Source: PXAP01 sp964421595 (GTDB lineage: Bacteria; Bacteroidota; Bacteroidia; Bacteroidales; PUMT01). From it: DNA of 64,000 nt. The DNA is taken from the NCBI GenBank assembly GCA_964421595.1, contig CAYQXY010000004.1:1-64000 (forward strand). The letters run 5' to 3'. The position numbers and the translations under genes were made by a program. Position 1 is the stretch's first letter, and each line of letters begins with the position of its first letter. Shown piece after piece: positions 1 through 9,758 of this stretch. Below the pieces are notes generated by a model that searched no databases, had not been told where the DNA came from, and saw nothing but the letters and a program-made list of their open reading frames with translations.

Positions 1-339
1 AATAGTACTTAAATCAACAGGCAGAATTACCAGGTAATCATACACCTGGACAATTGTCAGGTTTTTCCCTCTGATCAGGCCGGAAACTGCCTGGGAGAGA
101 GGCAATCCATCGGGTGGACTGCTGAAAGTCTGACCCTCAAACCACTCTTCTTCGTAAAAGATCCTGGTCTGATACTTCTCTTCAATTATCGTGATGATCT
201 CGCCTATTTTATACTCACCGGTTTGCGAATGAATTTGATCCGGCATTGCCCCGACAGTTGGTGTTAAATGGAAAATAAAGATTATGACAAAAATTTTAAT
301 GTGGCCTTGCATATGAAAAAGGGAGATTAACTGTTTCAT
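1..339 (-). CDS. STN-domain exported protein, N-terminal part only
   Basis: The gene runs off the left edge; 113 codons are visible from an ATG at 339 on the minus strand (a second ATG at 312 is possible). A hydrophobic segment at residues 14-26 looks like a signal peptide. It is followed by a region ending in YDYLVILPVD whose pattern (short strands, then LSQAVSGLIRGKNLTI) resembles the secretin/TonB short N-terminal (STN) domain. In Bacteroidota such domains open TonB-dependent receptors, carboxypeptidase-regulatory-like proteins and some FecR-linked systems. Which of these it is cannot be told because the rest lies outside. STN assignment is by pattern only. Confidence 0.55.
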   Translation of the reverse strand, partial: MKQLISLFHMQGHIKIFVIIFIFHLTPTVGAMPDQIHSQTGEYKIGEIITIIEEKYQTRIFYEEEWFEGQTFSSPPDGLPLSQAVSGLIRGKNLTIVQVYDYLVILPVDLSTI

Positions 340-626
340 TAAGTGCACTGGTAGTTATAAAAATCTGTACACCACTTGCGAATCTAATAAAATTCCTTCA
401 ACATCCATCCTGAATTTAAAGTAAGATGCTTTTCAGTTTCAAAAAGTTGCATTAAACTTTCATCAAACCGTTACAGGTACGGCAAGTTTCAATATTTCGC
501 TCTTAACAACTTTTATCATAATTTATTTTACATATTGCCCTAAATGTGTTATTTTGGTATATTATTTTAAAAGTGAACGTGTTATAAACCCCGCATAATC
601 TAATTGTGCATTAAAACCTTCTGATA

Positions 627-1454
627 ATGAGAACCCTTCAAAACTCCGGAAAACTGGCAATAATGTTTTTTGTGGCCATTTTCTTTTTATCACCGAAAAT
701 TCACTCACAAAATCTTGATGTGCCTTATGTTCCTACTCCTGAAGAGGTTGTAGATAGAATGCTTGATCTTACAAATGTTGGCCCTGGTGATTATGTAATT
801 GACCTGGGGTCAGGTGACGGCCGGATAGTTATTGCTGCTGCCAGGCGCGGAGCTGTCGGTCATGGCATTGATCTCAATCCCGTAAGAGTCAGGGAAGCTG
901 AAGAAAACGCTATTAAAGGCGGTGTTGCTGACAGAGTAGTATTTCTTGAAGGGGATCTCTTTGAAGCTGATGTAAGCAGGGCAACAGTAATTACTATGTA
1001 CCTGTTAAGCACGGTAAACCTGAAACTTAAACCGGTCTTGCTGGAAACACTCCGGCCCGGCACCAGAATAGTCTCTCATAGTTTTAGCATGGGCGACTGG
1101 GAGGCTGACGAGCATTCAGTAGTGAATAACCGGAATGTTTATTTCTGGATAATTCCAGCCAAAGTAGAAGGGACATGGGAATGGACACTGAACGGGGAAA
1201 GGTTTACCATGAATGCAAGCCAGGAATTCCAGAAGGTTGAAATGCAGGTGAAATCCGGGAACCGGAATCTGACAGTTGAAGAACCCTTGCTTAAAGGAGA
1301 CCGCATCACCTTTACTGCTAAAGATAATTCCAATGGGAATCACATTAACTTCAGCGGCAGGGTAGAGGATAACAGAATTACCGGAACAGCGCAGGTACAT
1401 GCCGGTCAGACCCGGACTGTCTCAGACTGGTCAGCAATCATGCGGAGAAGATGA
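627..1454 (+). CDS. Exported class I SAM-dependent methyltransferase-like protein
   Basis: 275 residues. Residues 1-28 form a clear signal peptide ending near HSQN. The next part carries a class I methyltransferase core: motif I VIDLGSGDG at 57-65, an acidic residue after strand 2 (GIDLNP, 80-85), and a VVFLEGDLFE segment. The C-terminal 120 residues are polar, beta-rich and match nothing I recognise. Class I enzymes need S-adenosylmethionine, which is cytosolic, so an exported copy is odd; the cofactor may be absent or the fold reused. The stop codon overlaps the start of the downstream permease by 4 bp (ATGA), so the two are translated together. Substrate unknown. Confidence 0.8.
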   Translation: MRTLQNSGKLAIMFFVAIFFLSPKIHSQNLDVPYVPTPEEVVDRMLDLTNVGPGDYVIDLGSGDGRIVIAAARRGAVGHGIDLNPVRVREAEENAIKGGVADRVVFLEGDLFEADVSRATVITMYLLSTVNLKLKPVLLETLRPGTRIVSHSFSMGDWEADEHSVVNNRNVYFWIIPAKVEGTWEWTLNGERFTMNASQEFQKVEMQVKSGNRNLTVEEPLLKGDRITFTAKDNSNGNHINFSGRVEDNRITGTAQVHAGQTRTVSDWSAIMRRR

Positions 1455-2800
1455 GTAAAATCTCTCCGTCTGCTTTGCCTCTTCCATCTTTTACCACACT
1501 CAGTTCATTGGCTGTAGTCATTGGAATTGTTGTGGGAATTGGGATATTTCGTCTTCCGCCGTTAGTCGCTGCCAATTCTGCAAATGAATTACAATTCATC
1601 TTATTCTGGATTGCCGGAGGTTTTATCTCCCTGATGGGAGCTTTGTGTTACGCAGAACTTTCATCATCAATGCCGGATTCCGGCGGGGAATACTATTTTC
1701 TCAGTAAGGCATTCGGCCCGGCAACGGGCTTTTTGCTTTCATGGGGACGGATGACTGTTATTCAAACCGGCTCGGTAGCCTTGATCGCATTTATTCTGGG
1801 TGACTATGCCAGTCTTATCCTTAACCTGGGTGCCTATAGCTCGTCCATTTATGCTGCTCTTGTTGTCGTTGTGCTGACAGCACTGAATATTTCTGGCACA
1901 GTCTACTCAAGGAGACTTCAAAATATCCTTTCAGCTATAATTGTAACAACCCTGATCATAATAGCATTTTCCGGGATCATCACTGTTTCTGAAGGGAACC
2001 TTAAAGGATTATCAGGAAGTGTCAATGGTGGATCATTATTCTCAGGTGGTGCAGCCGGTGTTGCTATGATTTTTGTACTGCTTACCTACGGGGGATGGAG
2101 TGAAGCAGCATATCTGACCGGCGAATTGCATAATGTAAAACGAAGTATTGTAAGAGCACTTGTTCTTGGTATCACAATAATAACAGGAATTTATGTTATT
2201 ATCAATCTGACCTATCTGCATGTACTGGGATTTGAAACGCTGAAAGAATCGCAGACAGTGGGACATGACCTGACAGAAAGAATATTTGGTCCTGCCGCAT
2301 CAGTCATTCTTGTTATCATTGTGGTTTTTGCTGCACTTTCAACTGCCAACGCAACAATCCTGACCGGAGCACGCACAAATTATGCAATTGGCAGGGATTT
2401 TAAACTATTGGGTTTCATGGGTAAGTGGAACAGTCTTCGGAACACCCCAATCAATGCCCTGCTGGTTCAGGGTGGAATAGCCCTTATACTGGTCGGACTT
2501 GGAGCCTGGTCACAACAGGCAATAACGACAATGGTTGATTACACGGCACCTGTATTCTGGTTTTTTTTGCTGCTGACAACATTAAGTTTGTTTATTTTCA
2601 GGTTCAGGAGACAGCATGAATCTGTTCCCTACAGGGTTCCTCTATACCCCTTGCCTCCCTTGCTGTTCCTGCTGGCCTGTGGATATATGCTTTATTCAAG
2701 CCTTGTATTTACTGGTGCCGGGGCGTTAATAGGTGCATCAATGTTGCTGGCCGGTGTGCCAGTCTATTTCATTGCAAAAAGGCATCAGCCGAAAGCATAA
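1451..2800 (+). CDS. APC-family amino acid permease
   Basis: 449 residues with about 12 hydrophobic membrane segments. The N-terminal segment has the family hallmark GIVVGIGIFRLPP (TM1 break with GxGIF), followed by AELSSSMPDSGGEYYFLSKAFG, the conserved stretch between TM2 and TM3 of APC amino acid/polyamine transporters. It is therefore an inner-membrane secondary transporter, most likely for an amino acid; the substrate cannot be read from sequence. It starts inside the stop of the exported methyltransferase gene, suggesting coupled translation and a shared function such as modification and uptake of the same compound, which is inference only. Confidence 0.88.
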   Translation: MSKISPSALPLPSFTTLSSLAVVIGIVVGIGIFRLPPLVAANSANELQFILFWIAGGFISLMGALCYAELSSSMPDSGGEYYFLSKAFGPATGFLLSWGRMTVIQTGSVALIAFILGDYASLILNLGAYSSSIYAALVVVVLTALNISGTVYSRRLQNILSAIIVTTLIIIAFSGIITVSEGNLKGLSGSVNGGSLFSGGAAGVAMIFVLLTYGGWSEAAYLTGELHNVKRSIVRALVLGITIITGIYVIINLTYLHVLGFETLKESQTVGHDLTERIFGPAASVILVIIVVFAALSTANATILTGARTNYAIGRDFKLLGFMGKWNSLRNTPINALLVQGGIALILVGLGAWSQQAITTMVDYTAPVFWFFLLLTTLSLFIFRFRRQHESVPYRVPLYPLPPLLFLLACGYMLYSSLVFTGAGALIGASMLLAGVPVYFIAKRHQPKA

Positions 2801-2882
2801 GGTAATCAGAAGCACCAGTGCCGGGAGTAAAACAGGTTCTCAGGTTGATATAAATATCTGCTTCGACAACTTTATGCGAAGT

Positions 2883-3215
2883 TTATGCGGGAGGGAAAAA
2901 TCCTTCCAGCTCATATTTTTTGATTAATGGTTTGAGAATTTCACGATTTTCAGCTTTGGTTTCTTCGCTGAAATTGTCCCATATGAACTGCATAAGTGCG
3001 GTATGGATTTCGTCAAGCATTATAAGCTGTACTTCAGAAAGGTCTTCTTTTCCAAAAAAAAGATTGTAAATTTCCTTCTTAGACGAACCCATAACCGTTA
3101 TTCCTTTAACTCCTGAATTCAATTCATGGGTATTGCCTTCCTCGTCCATTATCATCCATCTTTCAGGCACACGTAATAGTTCGGCCAGTTTTTCTATAAG
3201 AGGTTTTTCATCCAT
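2883..3215 (-). CDS. Small hypothetical protein
   Basis: 110 residues, soluble, acidic and helix-rich, with no signal peptide or membrane segment. No family recognised. The N-terminal half has short beta-like stretches (WMIMDEEGN, VKGITVMGSS); the C-terminal half (LSEVQLIMLDEIHTALMQF and after) looks helical. It is convergent with the permease gene and stands alone on the minus strand, with a promoter-like motif just upstream. Base composition is like that of its neighbours, so it is probably a real gene and not a shadow. Confidence 0.65.
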   Translation of the reverse strand: MDEKPLIEKLAELLRVPERWMIMDEEGNTHELNSGVKGITVMGSSKKEIYNLFFGKEDLSEVQLIMLDEIHTALMQFIWDNFSEETKAENREILKPLIKKYELEGFFPPA

Positions 3216-3233
3216 TGTTTAATTTTTAAACTG

Positions 3234-3241
3234 CAAATATA
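3234..3241 (-). promoter_or_regulatory. Candidate -7 promoter element for the small hypothetical gene
   Basis: On the minus strand this reads TATATTTG, an exact match to the Bacteroidota -7 consensus TAnnTTTG. It sits about 20 bases upstream of the ATG at 3215. No good -33 TTTG is found at the usual spacing; the nearest TTG is about 23 bases upstream. Weak support. Confidence 0.35.
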
Positions 3242-3481
3242 ATCAATAATAGTATTGGGTCTCACAATGGCAGTCAGCGGGAAATCGTCAGCCATTAATT
3301 CGCACTACTGATTATAATCGTTGTAACTTTTTGATTGCCATGTCATCTCGATTCCAGAAAATATAATTAATGTTGATTATATGCTTTATACAGCCATACC
3401 CACTTTAAGGTTCCCAAAACCATAACATAATTAACAAGTTTGCTTTTAAATATCAGAGACAGCAAGTGGCTATCAGAAATA

Positions 3482-3502
3482 AATCTCCCGCGAACCAGGG
3501 CA
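3482..3502 (+). repeat. Possible remnant of the intergenic palindromic repeat
   Basis: Nineteen of 21 bases match the left arm and loop start of the repeat copy at 27393-27523 (read on its minus strand). The right arm is missing, so this would be a decayed or partial copy. Chance similarity is not excluded. Confidence 0.4.
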
Positions 3503-3558
3503 ATGAGGACCTGGCATTTGTGTAAACATATTATTTGCGGGTAATTCCTGTAATATTC

Positions 3559-6500
3559 CTATGCCTGGTTGTCGCTTCTGCCCGCAATCACCGTTTCTCC
3601 TTTTAACATGATCATGGTTTTACGCTGTGTTGACAGTATGATCTGATACATGCAGGGAACTATAACAAGGGTAAGGAACGTAGCAACGGTTAAACCGAAA
3701 ATCACTGTCCATGACATTGGACCCCAGAAGGCAGCATTGTCCCCGCCGAAATAAAACTGTGGACGCAATTCAGTCATCAAAGTGACAAAATTGATATTCA
3801 GTCCGATTGCCAGCGGAATTAGTCCGAGAACGGTCGTTATCGCAGTCAGTATTACCGGCCTGAAACGTGTCTCTCCTGCCTGCCGGATAATTGCAAGCGA
3901 ATCGGCGGGTTCCAGAAACTTATCTTCAGGGATGTTCAATTCCTCCTTTTTCCTTAGGCGAAGGTAATCAGTATAGTCTATCAGTACAATTGCATTATTA
4001 ACCACAACACCGGCCAGACTGATTATCCCTATACCTGTCATAATTACCACAAACTCCATGTTGAAGAGTGCAAGTCCGAAGAATACACCCGCAGTGCTGA
4101 ATACAACACTTCCTATGATAATCAAGGGTTTGACTATGGAATTAAACTGGGATACCAGGATAAGTGAGATCAGGGAAACTGCTATGATAAGTGCAGTAAT
4201 GAGGAAGTCCATGGACTCTTCCTGTTCCTGCTGCTCACCCGTGAACTCATACTGATATCCGTCAGGCATTTCATATGAGCTGAGCAATTCCCGAAGCTCC
4301 TGGTTAATACTTGTTGCATTAAATCCTGGCAGAACATTTGAACTCAGCGTAATAACCCTTTTCAAGCTTATTCTGTTTACCGATCCGTATGTTTTTCCGA
4401 ATTGTACCGAAGCGACCGACGAAATAGGAACCTGCATTAGTTGTCCTGAACTCTGGCTGCGAAAAGCTATCCGCTGATTCATAATACTTGTCAGGCTGTT
4501 TCTGTACTCTTTATCAAGCCTCAGCATAATAGGGAACTCTTCTTCTCCGATTTTATAATTTGAGATCTCGTTTCCAAAGAGTGCAGTACGGATGGTATTT
4601 GCAATTAACCAGGTAGATATTCCGTATCTCCTGGCCCGGTCCCTGTCAATATTCACAATTACCTCGGGTTTATCAGTATCCAGATCCATTGAAAGTCCTT
4701 CAATTCCCTGTATGCCTGAATTTTCAATTTTCTGATGTATATCATCGGTAAGAGTTATAAGCTGGTCAAAATCTCTTCCGCTTATCTCGAGATTTATTGC
4801 ACGGCCTGCGGGCGGCCCCGACATATTTTTTTCCACATTGAATTCCACTCCGGGAAACTGTCCAATTAATCCCTGGCTTATTTCAGTCAGTATATCATTG
4901 GTGTTTATACCGTCCCTGTTCTCAAACTCAATAAAGGTGACTGTTATCCTGCCCCTGTTTGGAGTATCACCTGCAGAAAACTCCATTTCTCCTACAGCCC
5001 CCTGCCCAACAGTGGTCAGCACCGATTTAACAATATGGTTGTAGGGCTCTATAATTTCAGTTATATGTTTTTCGATTTTCTGGATATTCCTGTCTGTTTC
5101 AATAATGTCGGTGCCAATAGGCATTTCGGCCATGATATTAATAAATTGAGGCTCATTATCAGGAAAGAAAAGAACATTGGGGCTTCTGAGGACGAAAAAC
5201 ATAATTGATCCGATAAGGAAAACCATTGTGCCGCCAATGAACCAGTATGGATTCTTTCTCCTTAATGCAAACGCCAGAGTACGGGCATATAAGCGTTCAT
5301 TATACGGAAGCAGTGTACGCTGGAACCAGTTCTGCAATCTGTTGAAAACATAATATCCAAGTCCGATAAGTATAGCTGTCAGGATAAGTATATTGCCGAA
5401 AAGTGTAAGTGAGGCCAGGTGGAGTAAAATGCCGACAAATGCAAGTATACCTGATATAATCAGAGGCTTTTTATTTGTTTTCCGCGAATCTTTTTCATGA
5501 CCGGAATCATCCTCACTTTTACCTTTAAAGAAGGTTTGCGAGAAAACCGGAATTATTATAAGCGCCACAAAAAGTGATGAAGTGAGAACAATCATCAGGG
5601 TAACCGGAAGAAATTTCATGAATTCTCCCACGATGCCTGACCAGAATGCAAGCGGAAGAAAGGCTGAAAGCGTGGTTGCCGTTGATGTGATTATAGGCAG
5701 GGCAATTTCTGATGTACCATACTTTGCCGCATCAAAAACACTGTATCCCCTCTCAACATAGCGGTAAATATTATCCACAGTGACAATTGCATTGTCAACC
5801 AGGAGGCCCAGCGCAAGGATCAGTGAAAAAAGGACTATCATGTTGATCTGGATTCCAAGCATTCCGAAAACCATAAAGGTCGAAAGCATCGATAATGGAA
5901 TGGCTATACCCACAAACAATGCATTCCTTAGTCCCAGAAAAAAATAGAGCACAAGAATCACGAGTATAACGGCAAGTATGACACTGTTTTCAAGATTGCT
6001 GAGCTGTGTCCTGATCTCTTCAGACTGGTCGTTGGTGATTGTAACGGTCAGGTCGGGATGCAATTGTCCTTCCCTTTTAGCCTGATCAATTACATTGAAT
6101 ATTTTATCTGTAGCCGAGAGCAGGTTCTCTCCACCTTTCTTTATAACCTGAAGGGAAACTACGGGCTGGTCAAAAAGTCTTGCAAAGCTCAAAGGGTCGG
6201 CATAGGTATCATCGATACTGGCAATATCTCTCAGGTAAACGATGTTTCCCATTTCATGTTTGACAATTATATCTCCAATCTGTCTCACATCTGTAAATTC
6301 ACCTACTGTGCGGACTGCCCATCTGGTATCATCGTCGAAAAGAACTGAACCACCTGCTATGGAGACGTTCTCCTGCATTAGAGCATTCTCAATATCTGTA
6401 AAGCTTAATTCATTTGCATCCAGCAGTATAGGATTGACATTTATCTGTATCTCCCTTTCGGGGATACCGGTAATTTCAACTTTTGATATTTCCGGGATAA

Positions 6501-7056
6501 GCTCAATCTCGTCTTCAAGAAAGTCGGCATAGCGGTTAAGATCATCAATGTCAAAATCGCCGGACAGGTTTATGTTTATAATTGGAAATTCGGAAAAGTC
6601 AATGTCCATTACTATCGGATCGACAGGCATATCTGCAGGCAGATCAGGCTTTACCCGGTCAACAGCATCCTTGACATCCTGAAGTGCTGCCCTGATATCA
6701 ATATCAGTCTGAAATTCAACAACTATACTGGAATTATCCTGGGTGGACGTGGAGCTCAGTATCTTTATTCCGGTAACGGTATTGATCTCATTTTCCAGCG
6801 GCCTGGTAATCAGGTTCTCCATATCTATCGGAGGATTCCCCGGATAGATTGTCTGCACCATGATTGTGGGAATTACAATATCAGGAAATAATTCCTTTGG
6901 CAGTGAGCGATATGAAAATATACCAAATACTGCAAAAAGAAATGTAATCAGAAATATTGTGCTCTTGTTTTTCAGAGCTATTATGGTTGGTCCGAACTCT
7001 CTTTGTTTGACCTTTTGTGGTTTGCTTTGATCCATTGAATGTAAAATATTATGCAA
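3559..7056 (-). CDS. RND-family efflux pump inner-membrane subunit
   Basis: 1165 residues, AcrB/MexB-like. After a short cytoplasmic N-terminus comes TM1 (FLITFLFAVFGIFSYRSLP), a large periplasmic loop, then TM2-TM6 including the proton-relay region GLLVDNAIVTVDN in TM4, a second half with another porter loop, and TM8-TM12. Ordinary pumps of this family are about 1040 residues. The extra length lies mostly between the halves (about residues 505-595), where a charged segment (KSEDDSGHEKDSRKTNKK) and two or three added hydrophobic stretches occur. It is the third gene of an operon with the adaptor and TolC genes. Export of drugs, bile salts or lipophilic compounds is expected; the substrate is unknown. 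Confidence 0.93.
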   Translation of the reverse strand: MHNILHSMDQSKPQKVKQREFGPTIIALKNKSTIFLITFLFAVFGIFSYRSLPKELFPDIVIPTIMVQTIYPGNPPIDMENLITRPLENEINTVTGIKILSSTSTQDNSSIVVEFQTDIDIRAALQDVKDAVDRVKPDLPADMPVDPIVMDIDFSEFPIININLSGDFDIDDLNRYADFLEDEIELIPEISKVEITGIPEREIQINVNPILLDANELSFTDIENALMQENVSIAGGSVLFDDDTRWAVRTVGEFTDVRQIGDIIVKHEMGNIVYLRDIASIDDTYADPLSFARLFDQPVVSLQVIKKGGENLLSATDKIFNVIDQAKREGQLHPDLTVTITNDQSEEIRTQLSNLENSVILAVILVILVLYFFLGLRNALFVGIAIPLSMLSTFMVFGMLGIQINMIVLFSLILALGLLVDNAIVTVDNIYRYVERGYSVFDAAKYGTSEIALPIITSTATTLSAFLPLAFWSGIVGEFMKFLPVTLMIVLTSSLFVALIIIPVFSQTFFKGKSEDDSGHEKDSRKTNKKPLIISGILAFVGILLHLASLTLFGNILILTAILIGLGYYVFNRLQNWFQRTLLPYNERLYARTLAFALRRKNPYWFIGGTMVFLIGSIMFFVLRSPNVLFFPDNEPQFINIMAEMPIGTDIIETDRNIQKIEKHITEIIEPYNHIVKSVLTTVGQGAVGEMEFSAGDTPNRGRITVTFIEFENRDGINTNDILTEISQGLIGQFPGVEFNVEKNMSGPPAGRAINLEISGRDFDQLITLTDDIHQKIENSGIQGIEGLSMDLDTDKPEVIVNIDRDRARRYGISTWLIANTIRTALFGNEISNYKIGEEEFPIMLRLDKEYRNSLTSIMNQRIAFRSQSSGQLMQVPISSVASVQFGKTYGSVNRISLKRVITLSSNVLPGFNATSINQELRELLSSYEMPDGYQYEFTGEQQEQEESMDFLITALIIAVSLISLILVSQFNSIVKPLIIIGSVVFSTAGVFFGLALFNMEFVVIMTGIGIISLAGVVVNNAIVLIDYTDYLRLRKKEELNIPEDKFLEPADSLAIIRQAGETRFRPVILTAITTVLGLIPLAIGLNINFVTLMTELRPQFYFGGDNAAFWGPMSWTVIFGLTVATFLTLVIVPCMYQIILSTQRKTMIMLKGETVIAGRSDNQA

Positions 7057-7181
7057 AATTGCTAATTGATATTGTAATAAATATCGCCATTTTGATTTTT
7101 TCCAGGGTTGCCTTACCTTTCCAGTCCGCCCTCTAACATCCGGAAAAAATACAGATGCAGATCATATATTCAGCTCTTCAG

Positions 7182-8342
7182 TTATATCTGGCCGGCAATA
7201 ACAGATGCACCATCTGTGACCTGGTTATGTCCCTGTTCTATAAGGAGTTCTCCTGCACTGAGCCCATCTTCAATGACCGTTCTTCCTTCGCCCTCCGGGC
7301 CTCTCTCAATATATGCCTTACGCGCCTGAAACAATCCATCTTCATTTTCCCTGGCTACAAAGACGAAGTGACCCTGTATGTCCTGTTTGATAAGGATGGT
7401 CGGAACTACAATCACATTATCAAGGGCATAAGTTCTGATGCTCAGGCTGGCTCCCATATTTGGTTTAAACCTGTTATTTTGGTTTTTTATCAGTAACTGC
7501 AGTCTGAAGGTACGGCTATCGGGGTTAATGACATTTCCAAGCCGGTGTATTTGCACATTTTCCTCATATTCAGGAAATGATGGGAAGCGAAGTATAACCG
7601 TATCATCAGGATCTATTTGCGGAAGATATGTTTCAGATACATCGGCATTTACATAAAGCTGTGACAGATCTATAATTTGCATTATGCGAACTCCGGGCAT
7701 TGCCATTTCACCTTCCTTGAGATATATCTCATCTACAATTCCTGTAAATGGAGCCCTTAATACCGACATCTCCAATTGAGATTCAAGGGATTTTAGTGTT
7801 GACTGCAGACCCTCATAAGCATTACGTGCCTCCAGGTACTGCATTTCACTCCCGATCTGCTGTTCCCACAGTCCTTTCTGCCTTTCATACCTGGTTTCTG
7901 CGAGACGAAGATTTGTTTTAACTTCTTCAATATTATTCTCAATTACTGAAGTATTAAGTCTGGCAACAACCTGACCCGCAGTTACATTATCACCCCTGTT
8001 AACTGCTATCTGCCTGATCTGTCCGTTGGTTTCGGGACTTATAATTGCATCGCGGACTGCCTCGACGGATCCGTTGATCCTGAAATAATGATCAAATTCT
8101 ACTGGCTGTATCTCGCCCACCTCTACTCTTATGCCGTTGTTTGAACTGACCTGCCCGCCCATTGCCGTGAGCTGATTTTCCAGCTGGTTGATTTTCTGGT
8201 TAAGCTCACTTATTTCCTGCCGGTGTTCGGAAATCCGGTTTCTAATATCTTCGGGACTGTTTTCTTCGGCAGAGTTGCATGATGTGATAACGATTACTGT
8301 TATAAGAAACAGGATCGTGGGAATAATACTTTTAGTCTTCAT
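7182..8342 (-). CDS. RND efflux periplasmic adaptor (membrane fusion protein), lipoprotein
   Basis: The preferred start is the ATG at 8342, giving a lipoprotein signal (IVITSC) after a hydrophobic stretch; an upstream ATG at 8372 adds only ten residues. After the lipid anchor comes a helical coiled-coil segment (heptads such as ISELNQKINQLENQL), then a split biotinyl-lipoyl domain (GQIRQIAVNRGDNVTAGQVVARL), a short alpha-hairpin, the second lipoyl half (VLRAPFTGIVDEIYLKEGE), a beta-barrel and a membrane-proximal domain. It links the inner-membrane pump to TolC. It lies between the two other subunit genes, 46 bp after tolC and 125 bp before the pump gene. Confidence 0.92.
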   Translation of the reverse strand: MKTKSIIPTILFLITVIVITSCNSAEENSPEDIRNRISEHRQEISELNQKINQLENQLTAMGGQVSSNNGIRVEVGEIQPVEFDHYFRINGSVEAVRDAIISPETNGQIRQIAVNRGDNVTAGQVVARLNTSVIENNIEEVKTNLRLAETRYERQKGLWEQQIGSEMQYLEARNAYEGLQSTLKSLESQLEMSVLRAPFTGIVDEIYLKEGEMAMPGVRIMQIIDLSQLYVNADVSETYLPQIDPDDTVILRFPSFPEYEENVQIHRLGNVINPDSRTFRLQLLIKNQNNRFKPNMGASLSIRTYALDNVIVVPTILIKQDIQGHFVFVARENEDGLFQARKAYIERGPEGEGRTVIEDGLSAGELLIEQGHNQVTDGASVIAGQI

Positions 8343-8387
8343 CTTTATCAATGAGTAATAATTAATTTTCACTTTTATTTAGTTTCA

Positions 8388-9758
8388 CTAAAGACCCCTT
8401 GCCTTGTCAAGATTGTTTTTAGCCGTTATAAATTCAAACATGGCGTTGTAATAATTTGCCTGTGTTGTTAGAAGCTGTTCGTTGGCCTGGGTTAATTCAA
8501 GGCTGCTCGCCATTCCTTCTGAATGCATTATGGCAGTACGGCTTAGGATACGTTCTGCAAGATCGAGGTTCTCTTTCTCATCCTGATACCTTTCCATTGA
8601 TGTCCTGTATTGAGAAACAGCCTCTTTAATCTGGAGATTAAGGGAACGTGCCACCTCTTCTGTCGCCATCTCCGACTTGCTCAACTCAAGCCTTGCCTGC
8701 TGAACCCTCGATGACCTTAGTCCGCTAGAAAAAATAGGTATATTTAGATTAACCGCCACAAATGAGGAGGGAAACCATGGCCGGGAAAAGTTTGCAAAAT
8801 CAAACTGATTCCTCATTGCCATTTCCTGATGGGTAAATGATGCCGTAAGGGTGGGAAGATAGAATGATTGTTGCCTTCTCAGGCTCATATAGCTCATGTT
8901 CTGCTGGGAAAGGGTAACCTTGTAATCAATATGATCTTCCGGATTAAATTCTTCATTTACATCGGCTTCGAGAAGCATTTTCTCGAAAAGACCAGCAAGT
9001 GAATCTGTAAGTATAATATCCCTGTCAAGGTCCAGTCCTATTTGAAACTTAAGCAAATGCATGCTGAGCTCATATTGCCTTTCCATGTTTGTTATTCTGT
9101 TACTCAGATTTGAAACTGACAGGCGGAGCTGGTCTACGTTGATGGCATCTGTGAAACCGGCTTCAAGTATTTTTTCTGTCTCGTTAAGTGTTTGTTCAAG
9201 ATTTGACAGATTTTTTAATGTTATCGAAAGATTATCACGACTTAGCAGAACAATAAAATAAGTTTCGGCAACCTGGTTTCTGATCTCAAGTTCTGAGCGG
9301 TCAATATTCTGACTTGCAAGGTCGCGATATACCCGGGCAGCTCTTAACCCTATTATATATGAACCATCAAACAGCAGCTGACTGACTGTTGCTGATGCAC
9401 TCATACTCTGTTCAGTTCCAAACTGAATTTCAGCAAACTCACCGGGCTCTCCGCCGAAGAATTGGGCCGGTACGAGCGAAGTGGGTATATTCAGAAAATA
9501 CTGATACCCTAATGAGGCATCGATCTGGGGTAAACCTGTTGCTGTAATTTCCTTTATCTGTCTGGCCGCTATCTCATGGTCGGCCCTGGCAGTTCTCATA
9601 GTAATGCTGTGCTCAACAGCATAGTCAAGTGCTTCCTGAAGAGAAACCTCAAAAGGCAAGGTATCAGATTCAGAAACTTTTTTCACTGATGATCCTGCAG
9701 TATTAAAGGAATAGAGAAACAGCAGGAGACATAATGAGAATATAGTTGGACGTTGCAT
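8388..9758 (-). CDS. TolC-family outer-membrane efflux channel
   Basis: 456 residues with an N-terminal signal peptide (IFSLCLLLFLYSFNTAG). The rest shows the two homologous TolC halves: long amphipathic helices and repeated features such as LQEALDYAVEHSITMRTARAD at the first helix, PTLTASFTHQ and SVAVNLNIPIFSSG-type strands, then the second helical repeat ending ANYYNAMFEFITAKNNLDKARG. First gene of the efflux operon, so the promoter should lie in the 9759-10124 region. No linked TetR- or AraC-type regulator is present. Confidence 0.92.
   Translation of the reverse strand: MQRPTIFSLCLLLFLYSFNTAGSSVKKVSESDTLPFEVSLQEALDYAVEHSITMRTARADHEIAARQIKEITATGLPQIDASLGYQYFLNIPTSLVPAQFFGGEPGEFAEIQFGTEQSMSASATVSQLLFDGSYIIGLRAARVYRDLASQNIDRSELEIRNQVAETYFIVLLSRDNLSITLKNLSNLEQTLNETEKILEAGFTDAINVDQLRLSVSNLSNRITNMERQYELSMHLLKFQIGLDLDRDIILTDSLAGLFEKMLLEADVNEEFNPEDHIDYKVTLSQQNMSYMSLRRQQSFYLPTLTASFTHQEMAMRNQFDFANFSRPWFPSSFVAVNLNIPIFSSGLRSSRVQQARLELSKSEMATEEVARSLNLQIKEAVSQYRTSMERYQDEKENLDLAERILSRTAIMHSEGMASSLELTQANEQLLTTQANYYNAMFEFITAKNNLDKARGL

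Larger units (their letters stand above)
3216..3558. other. Intergenic region of about 340 bp
   Basis: AT-rich and non-coding between the small hypothetical gene and the 3' end of the RND pump gene (both on the minus strand). It contains the promoter-like element at 3234 and, at 3482-3502, a segment resembling the left arm of the palindromic repeat family. No RNA gene recognised. Confidence 0.6.

Noticed and set aside
2861..2881. CTTCG/CGAAG hairpin after the permease gene
   Set aside because: Only five base pairs with an 11-base loop and no T run; too weak to call a terminator.
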